This document shows positions 35,026-45,600 of a stretch of DNA of 64,000 bases, piece after piece. The DNA comes from Chitinophaga skermanii. GTDB lineage: Bacteria; Bacteroidota; Bacteroidia; Chitinophagales; Chitinophagaceae. The stretch lies in contig NZ_QLLL01000002.1 in assembly GCF_003259335.1 (NCBI RefSeq), forward strand, positions 585,885 through 649,884, in the 5' to 3' direction. The notes beneath the pieces were generated by a model that made no database searches, was not told the DNA's origin, and saw only the letters and a list, made by a program, of their open reading frames with translations. The position numbers and the translations under genes are program-made. Numbering within the stretch: position 1 is the first letter of the stretch; each line of letters opens with the position of its first letter.

Positions 35026-35862
35026 TTAGAATTGTTGCGCTAATTGAGAGAAGCCGGCAGCATGGAATTTAAACTTGTTCGTTGTATTCGGCCAAGCAAT
35101 ATTCGCATGATCGAATACATAATTGATAGTATCCGTTGCATGTTTACAATCTTCTTCATCGTAGAAGGTATCTTTCCATCCTTGTTTCAAGTCTTCATAT
35201 GGTTCAACCGCGAAACCATTCCCATAAATCTTCACTACACTAGGCGTACTTCTCACATCCAAAGTTTGAATATCATTATCAATAGCCCAGTTGAAATACA
35301 ACACGTAATATTGAAAGTGATTTTTTAGTTTCTTAGCAATCTCTTTAGGTGATTGTTTTTGCTTTGGCGTAATCCGCCACTCGTTATTCTCTTTGCTGAA
35401 TGCATTGGCGAATTTCGTTTTGAAGTGATTATCATATCCTTCAAACTCATACGCTATTTCCAAAGCAGGCTCCATCTTCATTTGCAGCTTCATGCCTTTG
35501 TCTTTCATCTCAAGTATGGAAAACACGGTTGTTTTCTTCTCCTGGCTCGTAAGGGTAATATCCTTGCCTTTTAGTTGCCAAGTACCATACTCGAAATGGC
35601 GACTGTACATGGTATAAGTACCATCTTCTTCCAAATTTAAAAAACTAGCGGGAGAAAAATTCTTATTGTTCTCGGCCAAATACCCGGGTAAAATCCCTTC
35701 GGTGATTTTTCTTGCTTCGGCCATAGTTTTAGCCTCTTCTCCTTTTAAAATGGGTTCAACGTTTACAAAAAACCACACTTTGCTTACATCGGAAGTTTTG
35801 TAACCACAGCTTGAGAACATGGCAAGTGCCATTACTAGCAATAAATAGTTTTTCAGTTTCAT
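35026..35862 (-). CDS. Predicted lipoprotein of unknown function
   Basis: 278 residues with a lipoprotein signal peptide (MKLKNYLLLVMALAMFSSC, Cys19). A middle beta-rich part (LNLEEDGTYTMYSRHFEYGT, ITLTSQEKKT) looks like a lipocalin-type domain of the kind found in many Bacteroidota lipoproteins. The C-terminal half (LKNHFQYYVLYFNWAIDNDI, GFAVEPYEDLKQGW) is mostly helical and not recognised. It is a single gene with its own promoter at 35893-35923. Confidence 0.7.
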   Translation of the reverse strand: MKLKNYLLLVMALAMFSSCGYKTSDVSKVWFFVNVEPILKGEEAKTMAEARKITEGILPGYLAENNKNFSPASFLNLEEDGTYTMYSRHFEYGTWQLKGKDITLTSQEKKTTVFSILEMKDKGMKLQMKMEPALEIAYEFEGYDNHFKTKFANAFSKENNEWRITPKQKQSPKEIAKKLKNHFQYYVLYFNWAIDNDIQTLDVRSTPSVVKIYGNGFAVEPYEDLKQGWKDTFYDEEDCKHATDTINYVFDHANIAWPNTTNKFKFHAAGFSQLAQQF

Positions 35863-35892
35863 AGGTTCGGTTTAGTTAGATTAAACAATTTT

Positions 35893-35923
35893 CAAATGTA
35901 TTAAATAAAACTAGCACATCAAA
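35893..35923 (-). promoter_or_regulatory. Bacteroidota-type promoter of the lipoprotein gene
   Basis: The minus strand reads TTTG (35920-35923), 19 bases, then TACATTTG (35893-35900), a full match to the consensus and spacing, 31 bases before the ATG at 35862. Confidence 0.7.
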
Positions 35924-35955
35924 TATTGATAGCACGGTAGTATGGGTTAAATAAA

Positions 35956-35984
35956 AAGTCGCCTCTACAAAGTAGAGACGACTT
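35956..35984 (-). terminator. Terminator of the T9SS subtilase gene
   Basis: AAGTCGcCTCTAC pairs with GTAGAGaCGACTT around AAA. On the minus strand it is followed by TTTTTA, 22 bases past the stop of the gene at 36007. Confidence 0.82.
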
Positions 35985-36006
35985 GCAATTCACTAGTTAA
36001 TATAGA

Positions 36007-38307
36007 TTAGTGTCGAACGATGACTTGACGTTCAGAGCGTTCGCCATTTTGGAAAATGTGTAAATAATAGGTACCATCTGGCAGCGAACTTACATTGAAA
36101 GACACACGTTTATCGCCTTTCGTACTAGCCGTACGCAAGAGGAAACCTTTACCATCGTACAACTTCGCTTCGAAATCGACTTGTTTGGCGGAAGTTGTTT
36201 TGGCAGTGGAAGCAGGATCGGTGGTACCGAGATCCTCGATATTCAACTGGGTGTTGGCAGGATTGGGGTACGCCGTAATATTAGCCATGCGCATGCCAGA
36301 AGGACAAATGGTATAAATAAGTGTACCACTGTAAAGCGATGGATAACCACAAGCATCTGTGAACTTAACGTTCACATAGCCACCACCATTAGCCACAGTT
36401 GCATAGGTATTTAAGCTATTCGGGCTATAGAAATTGTACGTACCAGAGCTACTTGGATCGGGCTGCCATGAAATGTTACTTACAGCACTACTACCTACCG
36501 GTGTAGCTTGCAAATACCATTGTGTGTAACTTCCCGCACAATACTGTTGTGAAGCGGAAACAATAGCCGTTGTTCCCATTGTTACATATTTAGACAATGT
36601 ATATTGCCCGCCATTAATACTAACACTTACTTGGCCATATCCTTTTGTACTTACAGACACAACCGCAGGGTTACCTGTTGGCGTAATTGAAGCACCCGAG
36701 TTGGTTTGCGACCATGCAAATGTGGCACCTGGAGGTGCATTATTCACTGTATATAAAGCCGTTGTAGTACAGAATTGATCAGGACCAGTAATAGTAGGCT
36801 GACTTAATTTCACGGCGTTATAGGCATTTAAACGCCCCACACCGAAGCTAGTTGTATTGCCCATATTCGTAGCACCAGAAAGAATAGCGCTTTTTACTTG
36901 TGCTTCCGTTAACCAAGGACTTGCAGATAAAATCAACGCAGCTACCCCAGAAACTTGCGGGCAAGCAGCAGAAGTACCACCGAAAGTACTAGTATAATTG
37001 CCGCTATAGTAGCCATTCGTTCCCATACGATCCAGCGTATAAACATCACCCAAGTTATTCGTATTACCCGTTGGTGCAACAATCATTGGATTGTTAGGGC
37101 TATATCCCCAACGATTCCCATATTTATCAATAGCCCCCACAGAAATAACACCATTCACGTTAGCTGGATAAGAAACATTAGAGGCTGAACCATTCGCGAA
37201 GTTGCCGGCTGAAAATACAACAATACAACCGAGCCCACCACGGCCTTGGGTTCTTGCATTGTTGATAGCGGTAGTAATTGCATCCGAAGGTGCACCACCT
37301 CCCCAAGAACAGCTTAATACTGCAGCATTACCTTGTGCGGGGTCCCATGCCCAGTTGATACTAGTAGCAATATCAAATGCAGAAGCAGCTGTATTGTTAA
37401 TACCATTAAAAATATTCACGGGTACAATGATAGCATTGGATGCAATACCGGCCACACCGAGGTTGTTATCGCGGGTAGCACCTATAATACCGGCACAAGC
37501 CTCACCATGACCCGCACTTGCAGATGCTGGTGCTCCTGTACCAAAGCCACCGGCAGAATAACCTGCTACAACGCGGTTACCTAAATCCTCATGCGCTTCT
37601 ACCCCATCATCAATTACTGCCACACGCACTGCATTAGGGAAAGAAAAGTTGCTGATAGCTAATGTGTAATCAATATCAATATTGGCCGTACCGCCTGTTT
37701 GGGCGTAATTATCCAAGTAATATTGATTGTTGTAATTCGGATCATTTGTTTCAACTTTGAAGTCGCTGTAAAAATCCGGGTGGCTCCATTTTACAAGACC
37801 ACTTTCGTAAAGCTTATTAGCAATAGGCAACACTTGTTTCAAGCTTGACGGCGTTAATACAACTGTTTGGTAAGCACCCTGTGTTTGTTGAACGCTGCCT
37901 AAATTTTCCTTCGCGATGAAGTTTTCTACATCTGCAATAGATTTACCATCTGCCAATTGGTACAATACCGTACCTGTTAATACAAATGGTGCTTTGCCAT
38001 TTTTGTGCGCATAAATAATTTCACTGTTACCCAATGTTTTAGCCACGGCCGCAAGGTCGCGCTTAGCATTGAACTTCACCGTAACATTTGTCGCGTTTAC
38101 TTGGCGATACGCTGCATCTTTATCTGCAGCAGATAATTTCATACGGTTCACGGCAGAACTTAAGTCGGCCGCGCTTTTTGACTTGATAATAACGGTCGTG
38201 GAATCCGTGGTTAACGCGTGTTTAACGCCCGACGACCAGTAATACTGTTGCGCATACGCAAACAAGCTCCCTCCGAGCAGGAAGGCAGTTAGTAGAACTT
38301 TTTTCAT
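36007..38307 (-). CDS. S8 serine protease with T9SS type A sorting domain
   Basis: 766 residues with a signal peptide and a propeptide to about residue 200. The catalytic residues are Asp233 (VAVIDDGVEAHED), His267 (GHGEACAGIIGA) and Ser446 (FGGTSAACPQVSGVAALIL); the His segment has Cys after Glu-Ala, as in kexin-like Bacteroidota proteases. A PKD/Ig-like region follows (ITGPDQFCTTTALYTVNNAP). The last about 85 residues (NITAYPNPANTQLNIEDLG, LPDGTYYLHIFQNGERSERQ) are a T9SS type A sorting domain, so the protease is exported through the type IX system and possibly tethered to the surface. Confidence 0.94.
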   Translation of the reverse strand: MKKVLLTAFLLGGSLFAYAQQYYWSSGVKHALTTDSTTVIIKSKSAADLSSAVNRMKLSAADKDAAYRQVNATNVTVKFNAKRDLAAVAKTLGNSEIIYAHKNGKAPFVLTGTVLYQLADGKSIADVENFIAKENLGSVQQTQGAYQTVVLTPSSLKQVLPIANKLYESGLVKWSHPDFYSDFKVETNDPNYNNQYYLDNYAQTGGTANIDIDYTLAISNFSFPNAVRVAVIDDGVEAHEDLGNRVVAGYSAGGFGTGAPASASAGHGEACAGIIGATRDNNLGVAGIASNAIIVPVNIFNGINNTAASAFDIATSINWAWDPAQGNAAVLSCSWGGGAPSDAITTAINNARTQGRGGLGCIVVFSAGNFANGSASNVSYPANVNGVISVGAIDKYGNRWGYSPNNPMIVAPTGNTNNLGDVYTLDRMGTNGYYSGNYTSTFGGTSAACPQVSGVAALILSASPWLTEAQVKSAILSGATNMGNTTSFGVGRLNAYNAVKLSQPTITGPDQFCTTTALYTVNNAPPGATFAWSQTNSGASITPTGNPAVVSVSTKGYGQVSVSINGGQYTLSKYVTMGTTAIVSASQQYCAGSYTQWYLQATPVGSSAVSNISWQPDPSSSGTYNFYSPNSLNTYATVANGGGYVNVKFTDACGYPSLYSGTLIYTICPSGMRMANITAYPNPANTQLNIEDLGTTDPASTAKTTSAKQVDFEAKLYDGKGFLLRTASTKGDKRVSFNVSSLPDGTYYLHIFQNGERSERQVIVRH

Positions 38308-38545
38308 CTGTGTGGATTTTGGGTTTACATATTATTTATGTAAGGGTTTAAATAATGAAAACGTGGAAATGGGTTGCCGCAAAAACTCAATTCGCCTCCT
38401 CTACATTCTTAAGGCGCACATGTGATGGGATAAATATATAAGAATTCGTTTTAAATATTTTCTAAAAAATTCAACATTATTATACTTCATTGATAATTAA
38501 ATGATTGATAGAACAATTATATGCTTCACAGTAATATCATGGCAT
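38308..38545. other. AT-rich leader of the T9SS subtilase
   Basis: About 240 AT-rich bases between the subtilase start and the terminator at 38546. No TAnnTTTG element, gene or repeat identified. Confidence 0.45.
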
Positions 38546-38576
38546 AAAAAAAGGCCTTATAATGAATTATAAGGCC
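38546..38576 (-). terminator. Terminator of the second SusCD-metalloprotease locus
   Basis: GGCCTTATAAT pairs with ATTATAAGGCC (11 bp). On the minus strand it is followed by TTTTTTT, 41 bases after the stop of the metalloprotease gene at 38617. Confidence 0.85.
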
Positions 38577-38616
38577 GTGTAATAATCGTTAAACTTTCAA
38601 TCTTCACTGTTTCCAC

Positions 38617-41073
38617 TTATTTGGAATCGCTCTTTAAGATGCGATCTATTTCTTTGATCATAGCTGCATTGTGCAATTGGTTCAATGCATTCGCTGCAGG
38701 AGAAGCTTGTATTTGGCGTTTCAAGGCTAATAAATGCTCCTGCACATATATACGCGCATCGCTACGTTCCGCATTGGTTAACATTTTACCGGCATCAATA
38801 GATACAGGCTTGTAAATCATGGCTATTCTTTCCAAGTACATTTTTTGGATATTACGGCGGTAAGCATCTAGTACTTTATCGCCTGTAAATTTCTGCCATG
38901 CCGCTTTCTTTACATCCAACAAGTATTCCGTAACCGTATACGCTTTCGGATCTTGTAGGTTGATTTGCATCACATTGTACAACATACCCGGGCTTAACAA
39001 AGTATTTAATACGTTGTTTTGCACGTTGCCAATTTCCTCGAAAGGAAATACGCGTAGTTTGTTTGTTATATTTTCTGGATACAACCACAAAGGCGGGTTC
39101 ATTAAATTTCGTCCCACATAATCAATGGCTTCTTGCATTCTTTCTTTTGGAACCGGTGTATATACTGCACCATTCTGCTCCTGGCTTTTGAAAGTGATGT
39201 AAGTACCATTGATGTTAGTTAATACGTGGTACAAGTAGCGTGAGTATTGACCAGTAGTGGCTTTATACATGCGTTTTAGGTTATCGTACAAGTCGCCTTC
39301 TTCTTTCGTCCATTCCAATAAGTTTGACATCACGCGTTGTAGGTTCAACAACCCATAATCACTCGCTTTCACAGAGTTATCACCTAAATCCTCCGTCTGG
39401 CTACGCGGATCACCATTCTTGCCTTCACCACCAAACCACAAACGCGGGTTAGCATTTAAACTATCTACAATCCATTTATTGAGCACCTTCTTGTCTTCGA
39501 ATTCATCATTCGTATTAAAAATGTTCTTGTAGCCCCATTGAATAGCCCACTTATCATAAGCGCCAATTCTTGGGTACAATCCATCCTTTCCAATTTTATC
39601 TTCCGGCTGGGCCACGTAGTTGAAACGAGCATAATCCATGATTGATACAGTATGACCATTGGCCTCTACCCATTTCTTATCACGTAATTTCTCCACCGGT
39701 GTTTGACTAGATGCACCCATATTATGACGCAAACCAAGTGTATGACCAATTTCATGGGAAGAAACAAACCGGATCAACTCTCCCATCAATTCATCATCAA
39801 ACTCCATCTTCCTAGCACGCGCATCATTCGGGCCTACTTGTACCATGTACCAATCATGTACGAGCTTCATTACATTATGATACCAACCCACATGACTTTC
39901 AATAATTTCGCCACTCCTTGGATCTGAAATACGTGGACCATAAGCATTCGGAATTTCCGATGCGAAATAACGAATCACCGAGAAACGTGCATCTTCCATA
40001 CTCATCGTAGTATCTTCCGATGGCCATGCTTTCGCTACAATCGCATTTTTAAATCCGGCTTGCTCAAAAGCCTTCTGCCAATCGTTTACACCCGCCATTA
40101 AATATGGGCGCCACTTTGCCGGTGTAGCAGGATCGATATAGTATACAATTTGCTTTTTAGGTTCTACTAACTCACCTCGCTTGTATTTCTCAATATCTTC
40201 TTCTTTGGGTTCTAAACGGTAACGCTGAATAATACCGTAGGTATTGGTTTGTTGTGAATTATCATCGAACAATACGAAGTTGTTCGCGAAGTACCCCACT
40301 CGTTCGTCGAATAATCTTTTACGCATCGGTACTTTAGGCAACAATACAAGCGACGTATTCAATTCCAACGACACAACACCACTAGCGGCACTAGCAGCTA
40401 AACCTGGATTAGAAGAAGTATATGTTTTAAGGGAACGAATTTCTATGTTGATAGGGAAGGTTTTGATGCTTGTAATGAAACTTCTATCATCTGCTAAGCC
40501 ACCTAACTTCTTCTCTGTTTTTATGTCTTGGGCAATGGTTACAACAGCATTCTCCTTCTTGAAGAAATCTGTTACATCTATTACCACGTTGCCGTTTGCA
40601 GGGTTGATAGTTTTAATATCGAAAGCCGCGGCAATAGGTCGTACAGTTGTATTTTGAATAGCTTTATAAATGGCTTGGTTTTCATCTTTAGCACGCGAAC
40701 GCACAACATTTACGCGTAAAAAAATCTTTCCTTGAATGCCTTTCTCGAAATAAATGGTTTGTTCATTTGCCTTTTCACCACCGTACATTTGCCCCCCTTC
40801 CGGCGTGGCAACATAACGGGTTACAGCAAGAATATCCCTATTCATCAGCGAATCCGGGATTTCGAAATAGTATTTATTGTCTACGAAATGTACGAAGAAC
40901 ATCCCGCTCTTCGTAGTTGTACTTGGTGTAATTACTTTATCATACGCCTGCATCTTGTCTTTGCTAGGTGCCGCAGTTGTTGTTTCTTTCTCAGCAGGTT
41001 TCGAGCTGTCTTTTTGCTGCGCCGAAGCATGTAAGGCGGTCAACATCGACAGGGCAATGATTTCTTTTTTCAT
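38617..41073 (-). CDS. Zinc-dependent metalloprotease, paralogue of the 21458-24082 enzyme
   Basis: 818 residues, signal peptide (MKKEIIALSMLTALHASAQ). The domain order is that of the paralogue: ITPSTTTKSGMFFVH (DUF5118-like), VYYIDPATPAKWRPYLMAGV plus DWQKAFEQAGFKNAIVA (DUF5117), catalytic HEIGHTLGLRH (His440, Glu441, His444, His450) and SIMDYARFNYVAQPED after it. Here the gene comes last, after SusC and SusD, and is separated from SusD by 93 bases holding a stem-loop. Probably outer-membrane or periplasmic protein turnover linked to the SusCD pair (inference). Confidence 0.93.
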   Translation of the reverse strand: MKKEIIALSMLTALHASAQQKDSSKPAEKETTTAAPSKDKMQAYDKVITPSTTTKSGMFFVHFVDNKYYFEIPDSLMNRDILAVTRYVATPEGGQMYGGEKANEQTIYFEKGIQGKIFLRVNVVRSRAKDENQAIYKAIQNTTVRPIAAAFDIKTINPANGNVVIDVTDFFKKENAVVTIAQDIKTEKKLGGLADDRSFITSIKTFPINIEIRSLKTYTSSNPGLAASAASGVVSLELNTSLVLLPKVPMRKRLFDERVGYFANNFVLFDDNSQQTNTYGIIQRYRLEPKEEDIEKYKRGELVEPKKQIVYYIDPATPAKWRPYLMAGVNDWQKAFEQAGFKNAIVAKAWPSEDTTMSMEDARFSVIRYFASEIPNAYGPRISDPRSGEIIESHVGWYHNVMKLVHDWYMVQVGPNDARARKMEFDDELMGELIRFVSSHEIGHTLGLRHNMGASSQTPVEKLRDKKWVEANGHTVSIMDYARFNYVAQPEDKIGKDGLYPRIGAYDKWAIQWGYKNIFNTNDEFEDKKVLNKWIVDSLNANPRLWFGGEGKNGDPRSQTEDLGDNSVKASDYGLLNLQRVMSNLLEWTKEEGDLYDNLKRMYKATTGQYSRYLYHVLTNINGTYITFKSQEQNGAVYTPVPKERMQEAIDYVGRNLMNPPLWLYPENITNKLRVFPFEEIGNVQNNVLNTLLSPGMLYNVMQINLQDPKAYTVTEYLLDVKKAAWQKFTGDKVLDAYRRNIQKMYLERIAMIYKPVSIDAGKMLTNAERSDARIYVQEHLLALKRQIQASPAANALNQLHNAAMIKEIDRILKSDSK

Positions 41074-41117
41074 GAATATTGAATTGTTGGCAATATTTTG
41101 AACATAGGTTTCCTAAA

Positions 41118-41144
41118 CACCGTGCAACTTTTGGCTGCACGGTG
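41118..41144 (-). promoter_or_regulatory. Stem-loop between SusD and metalloprotease genes
   Basis: CACCGTGCA pairs perfectly with TGCACGGTG around a 9-base loop, without a T tract. Likely an mRNA-processing or stability element that separates SusCD expression from the protease. Confidence 0.6.
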
Positions 41145-41166
41145 CAAATATGATAAGTATTAAAGC

Positions 41167-42600
41167 TTACCAGGGAACTGATTCCCCGCTGTTAACGGTG
41201 AGTGTAAGGTTCTTCTTCAACACATCCTGCGCAAATGGTAAGATGTATAATTTTGAATTCGGTGGTAATGTGTAGGTTTGCTGTGGAACAGTGGTACGTA
41301 CAAGCGGGAATTTACGTACAATTGTTTTCGCATACTCCGGCTCGGTATTAAATCTCCTCAAATCCCAGAAACGGTTAAAACCAAATAACAATTCCTTTCT
41401 ACGCTCCGCAATAATAATACGCACTACATCTTCTTTCGTTCCAGGCACCTCCAGTTTAGCTTCCGTAGCATTGGTAATACGTTTCGAACGCAACATATTA
41501 ACGATATCCATCGCTCCTTGTAAGTTGCCTTCACGTGCTAAGCACTCCGCCAACATCAAATGTACTTCTGGTGTTTTCAATCCTACTGTAGGGTAAAAGA
41601 AGTTCGTAAACTTCACATTCCAATAAGCAGTACCACTGCCAATATCTAAGAAGGAAGCATTCGTAGCATTGAAGAACAAATTATAACGCGCATCATTTTT
41701 ACCAAATAATTGCACCAATTCTGGACTAATAATACAAGTATAACCGAAGTTCAATTCGTTACGACCTGTCATATAATGGTAGCTCAAATTCTCGGGATTT
41801 ACACCGGCAGGGATCAATACTTTACTAGGGCCACCTTGGGTAGTGTAAGTTACCAAGTCAAACACCTCGCTATTCAAAGCCAATGCTTGTTGTGCGGCGG
41901 CCTTTGCTTTATCCCATTCCTTCTTAAACAAATGCACCTTTGCTTTAAATGCATACGCAAATACTAAACTCGGGTGGTATACATCTTTCGGTGTTTTCTG
42001 TAAGAACGGAATCGACTCGTCGAGGTCTTTCTCAATAAACTGGTACACTTGCTCTACCGATGCCTTAGAAGGTTGCGCTTCCAGGTCGTATTTATCCATC
42101 ATGCAAATACCGCCATCGGTTGCTGCTGTAGCTTTATTGTAATGCTTGGCAAAGGAATTCAACAAAATGAAGTGGTCGTAGGCACGTAATACACGCGCCT
42201 CGGCTTTAGCCAATGCTTTCATATTATCGTCGCCCTTGCTATTATCTACCAATGAAACAATCATGTTCCAACGGTTGATGTACTCGTATGTACGGTTGTA
42301 CAGGGTAGAGCTAGTCATATAATTCACCCTGCTTTCTGTAGAATCGAAGGTGAAATTGATAATATCCATACTCTTGTTCACACCTATTACGTACGATTCA
42401 CGAATCCATTGGTCGTCGCTTAAGTACTGGAAGTTATTGATGGGGTAAGCGCGGTTGGGATAGCTTACCATGTTGTAGAAGTCTTCCGTTTTCTCTACTA
42501 CCATTTCACCTTTCGGTGTAAGGTCGAGGTATTTTTTACAGCTGCTCGCAGTGAATATACTAGCGGCTAAGAGTGTATATTTTAAGAAGTTGTTGTTCAT
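41167..42600 (-). CDS. SusD/RagB-family outer-membrane lipoprotein
   Basis: 477 residues, lipoprotein signal peptide (Cys21, then KKYLDLTPKGE). SusD hallmarks are AKAEARVLRAYDHFILLNSFA, AYAFKAKVHLFKKEWDKAKA, VHLMLAECLAREGN and IIAERRKELLFGFNRFWDLRRF, ending with a YTLPPNSKLYILPFAQDV segment. It follows the STN-type SusC gene by 18 bases. The preceding sigma factor and FecR genes imply that substrate binding at the SusCD pair induces the operon. The substrate is unknown. Confidence 0.95.
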   Translation of the reverse strand: MNNNFLKYTLLAASIFTASSCKKYLDLTPKGEMVVEKTEDFYNMVSYPNRAYPINNFQYLSDDQWIRESYVIGVNKSMDIINFTFDSTESRVNYMTSSTLYNRTYEYINRWNMIVSLVDNSKGDDNMKALAKAEARVLRAYDHFILLNSFAKHYNKATAATDGGICMMDKYDLEAQPSKASVEQVYQFIEKDLDESIPFLQKTPKDVYHPSLVFAYAFKAKVHLFKKEWDKAKAAAQQALALNSEVFDLVTYTTQGGPSKVLIPAGVNPENLSYHYMTGRNELNFGYTCIISPELVQLFGKNDARYNLFFNATNASFLDIGSGTAYWNVKFTNFFYPTVGLKTPEVHLMLAECLAREGNLQGAMDIVNMLRSKRITNATEAKLEVPGTKEDVVRIIIAERRKELLFGFNRFWDLRRFNTEPEYAKTIVRKFPLVRTTVPQQTYTLPPNSKLYILPFAQDVLKKNLTLTVNSGESVPW

Positions 42601-42618
42601 TTTCTTTCCATTGTAACA

Positions 42619-45600
42619 TTAAAAACTAAGTGCTGCGCCTACTAAGAATGATCTTGGAATTGGCAAGCTGCGTGTAACGCTGTTCAAGCTGGCTGCTTCT
42701 GGATCTAATCCTTCTTTATTAGCCGTCCACAACCACAAGTTGTTGGCTTGCGCGGTAAGACGCAATTGTTTTGCGTGGAGGAACTTCAATACATTATTGT
42801 TGACTGTATAAGAAAGCGAAACGTTTCTCAATCGTACCGATGATGCATCGAGGATGTTGATATCGGAATAACGATAATAAGAAGAAACCGACGACACCGA
42901 AGAAAGGAAGCTGCTTGGATAATCGATTTCTAAACGCGGCGCATCTGCCGTTGCTCCATCTTTCCAACGGTTTGTAATTTCTTTTGTATTCTGTGTTACA
43001 CCCGATAAATCCATTACGTCTTTACGCATCTTGTGCCCCGCATAGAAAGCAAACAAGGCGTTCAATTGGAAACCTTTGTAATAAATGCTCTGTTGGAAAG
43101 AACCCGATATTTTAGGGATCATCGTGCCCATCAAGCGAATGGCTGAAGGGTTATTCACTTGCTTCATGGAAGTAGGGTTACCATCTTTATCGAACGTGAT
43201 ATTAGGTTCACCATTTTCATCCAATACATACGGGTAACCATTTGTCATACCACCATATTGATAAGCATACAAAGCATTGTACGGTGTATTATCGAAGAAA
43301 TAGAAGGTGGGAGAACTGATGATATTGTATGCACTTGTCGTTAAACTGTTCACTTTCTCAATTCTATTCTTGTTATAGGCAAACACGATGGTAGACCCTA
43401 CACGCAAATCCTTCTTCCTAATATATTCACCCGATAAGTTCACTTCAATCCCCTTGTTACTCATTTCACCGTTGTTCAAGCTAATTTTGGTAGAACCCAC
43501 AGTAGGATCCAAATCCGTTTGAACAATCAAATCAGTACTGTACTTGCGGTAATAATCGATTGTACCACGAATACGACCATCATACAAGGTAACATCAACA
43601 CCCAAGTTCGCTGTTGCTGTTTTCTCCCAACGCAATTTAGGATTCGGTAACCTCGTTAAATCGATGTATTGTAAATCGGTGAATAAGTTATCTGATTTAA
43701 TTTTCGCTGTAATGAAAGGTGAGGAAGACTGGTCAACGTTCCCATTTACACCATACGTTGCACGCACCTTTAAGAAATCGACCATCGGGAATGCTTGCAT
43801 GAACGGCTCACTTGTTACGTTCCAACCCGCACCTAACGACCATAAAGGCCTGTAACGGTACTTAGGATCAACCCCAAATAAATCGGCTTGGTCCATACGA
43901 ATACTTCCGGTTAAGTTATATTTCCCTTCGTAGGTGTAACCAAAGTTGGCGTAACTTGATACATACCGGTGTAAAGATTCTGTTTGTGTTTTGCTAGGCG
44001 TATATCCCAATGTAGTATTGCCATACAAATAACTATCAATACCCGACTCGTTCAAGGTGGCCCAATCCGTTACTACAGAAGTAAGCGTAACTGGGTTATA
44101 ACCATAACGCAAAGAAGTAATGCTGCGCGGTGCTTTCGACTCACGCATTTCAAAACCACCAATGGCAGTAATATCATGTGTTTTACCGTTAATGCGGAAG
44201 GTATTATCGTAATCTAATTGATGACGGAACGTATAGTTATTCGCTCTTGATTCCGATTGGTAAAAGCGATCACCCGCAGGCACATAACGCGTATACTTAT
44301 TCGTTGCACTGCTATAGCTACTCATACCGTTATACAAGTAGCGCATTTTGTAAGACGCTTCTTCATTGTAAGTTTCTGTACGGTTGGACCCCATTTCGTA
44401 CTGAAACTTCATATTATATCGCAAACCCGGTAATAGCTTTACTTGCATATCGGTGAAAGCACGTAAACGCAATACATCCGTTTTCGTTTTGCCGTAGTTG
44501 AGTTCGTCTAAAACATTAAATGTAATAGGTTTGAAGTTACCATTTGCTTTCAAGGCTTCCGCCACCACGCTATTCATGGCACCCGAAGAGGAGAAACCAT
44601 CTGATAAGTTCACGTAATCACGGTATACTCTTTTCCCGCTTGCATCAACAATTGGTGTATACAGTTCAAACTTTGAAAAATCTTCGTAACTGTTATCTGT
44701 AGAAACGCTACGATTGTACGCAGTATTGGTTCCCACGGTTACACTCAACCATTTCTTCACATTGTAAGTAGATTTCATGTACAAGGTGAAGTTGTTGGAT
44801 GTATTGTTAATTACATCCCCTTGTTCTGTATCATAGTTCAAAGAGAGGTAAGTATTGTTTTTATCCGTGGCTGTACTAAGTGCTAGGTTATAACGCTTGC
44901 GTACATTATTTTGGTTAACGTATTTTTTATACTGATCGATGTAATTGATATTTCTCCACTGGTCGAGCGTATTAGCTACCTGGTCGGCCGACAATTTGCC
45001 TTCTGCTTGGTTGCGATACAACGCATACAAAGGTGAATAATAACGAATAGGACCCGCACCTAAGCTACCATAGTACTTGAAGAAATCGGCATCAGTAGCG
45101 TATTTACTCCTTTGGTACTTATACACATCCGTTTCATAATCAATCATATCACCCGTGGAAGCATAATTCATGGCATCATAATTAGGCTTCTCCGTAACGA
45201 AGTAATCTACGTTTGCACTCAACGTTGTTTCACCACGTTTACCTTGCTTGGTGGTTAATACAATTACCCCATTCGCTGCCCTTGCACCATAAATGGAAGC
45301 TGCTGCCGCATCTTTCAATACAGTGATCGATTCAATATCGTAGGGGTTGATTTGATCTAAACTACCTTCCGTAATTAATCCATCAATAACTAATAAAGGC
45401 TGTGTGCCAATACCAAGCGAATAAGTACTAATACCGCGAATCATCGGTTTTCCTTGGAATAAGCTAAAGCCGGCAACCTTTCCTTCAATAGCACCCGATA
45501 AGTTCGCGTTAATATGTTGGTTAATTTGTTCGTTACTCAATTTCGTAGCGGCCGCTGTAGAACGTTCTTTCGATACATTTTGGAAACCGGTGTTCATAAT

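Noticed and set aside
36095..37584. Plus-strand frames inside the T9SS subtilase gene
   Set aside because: They are antisense shadows of a gene with complete catalytic motifs.
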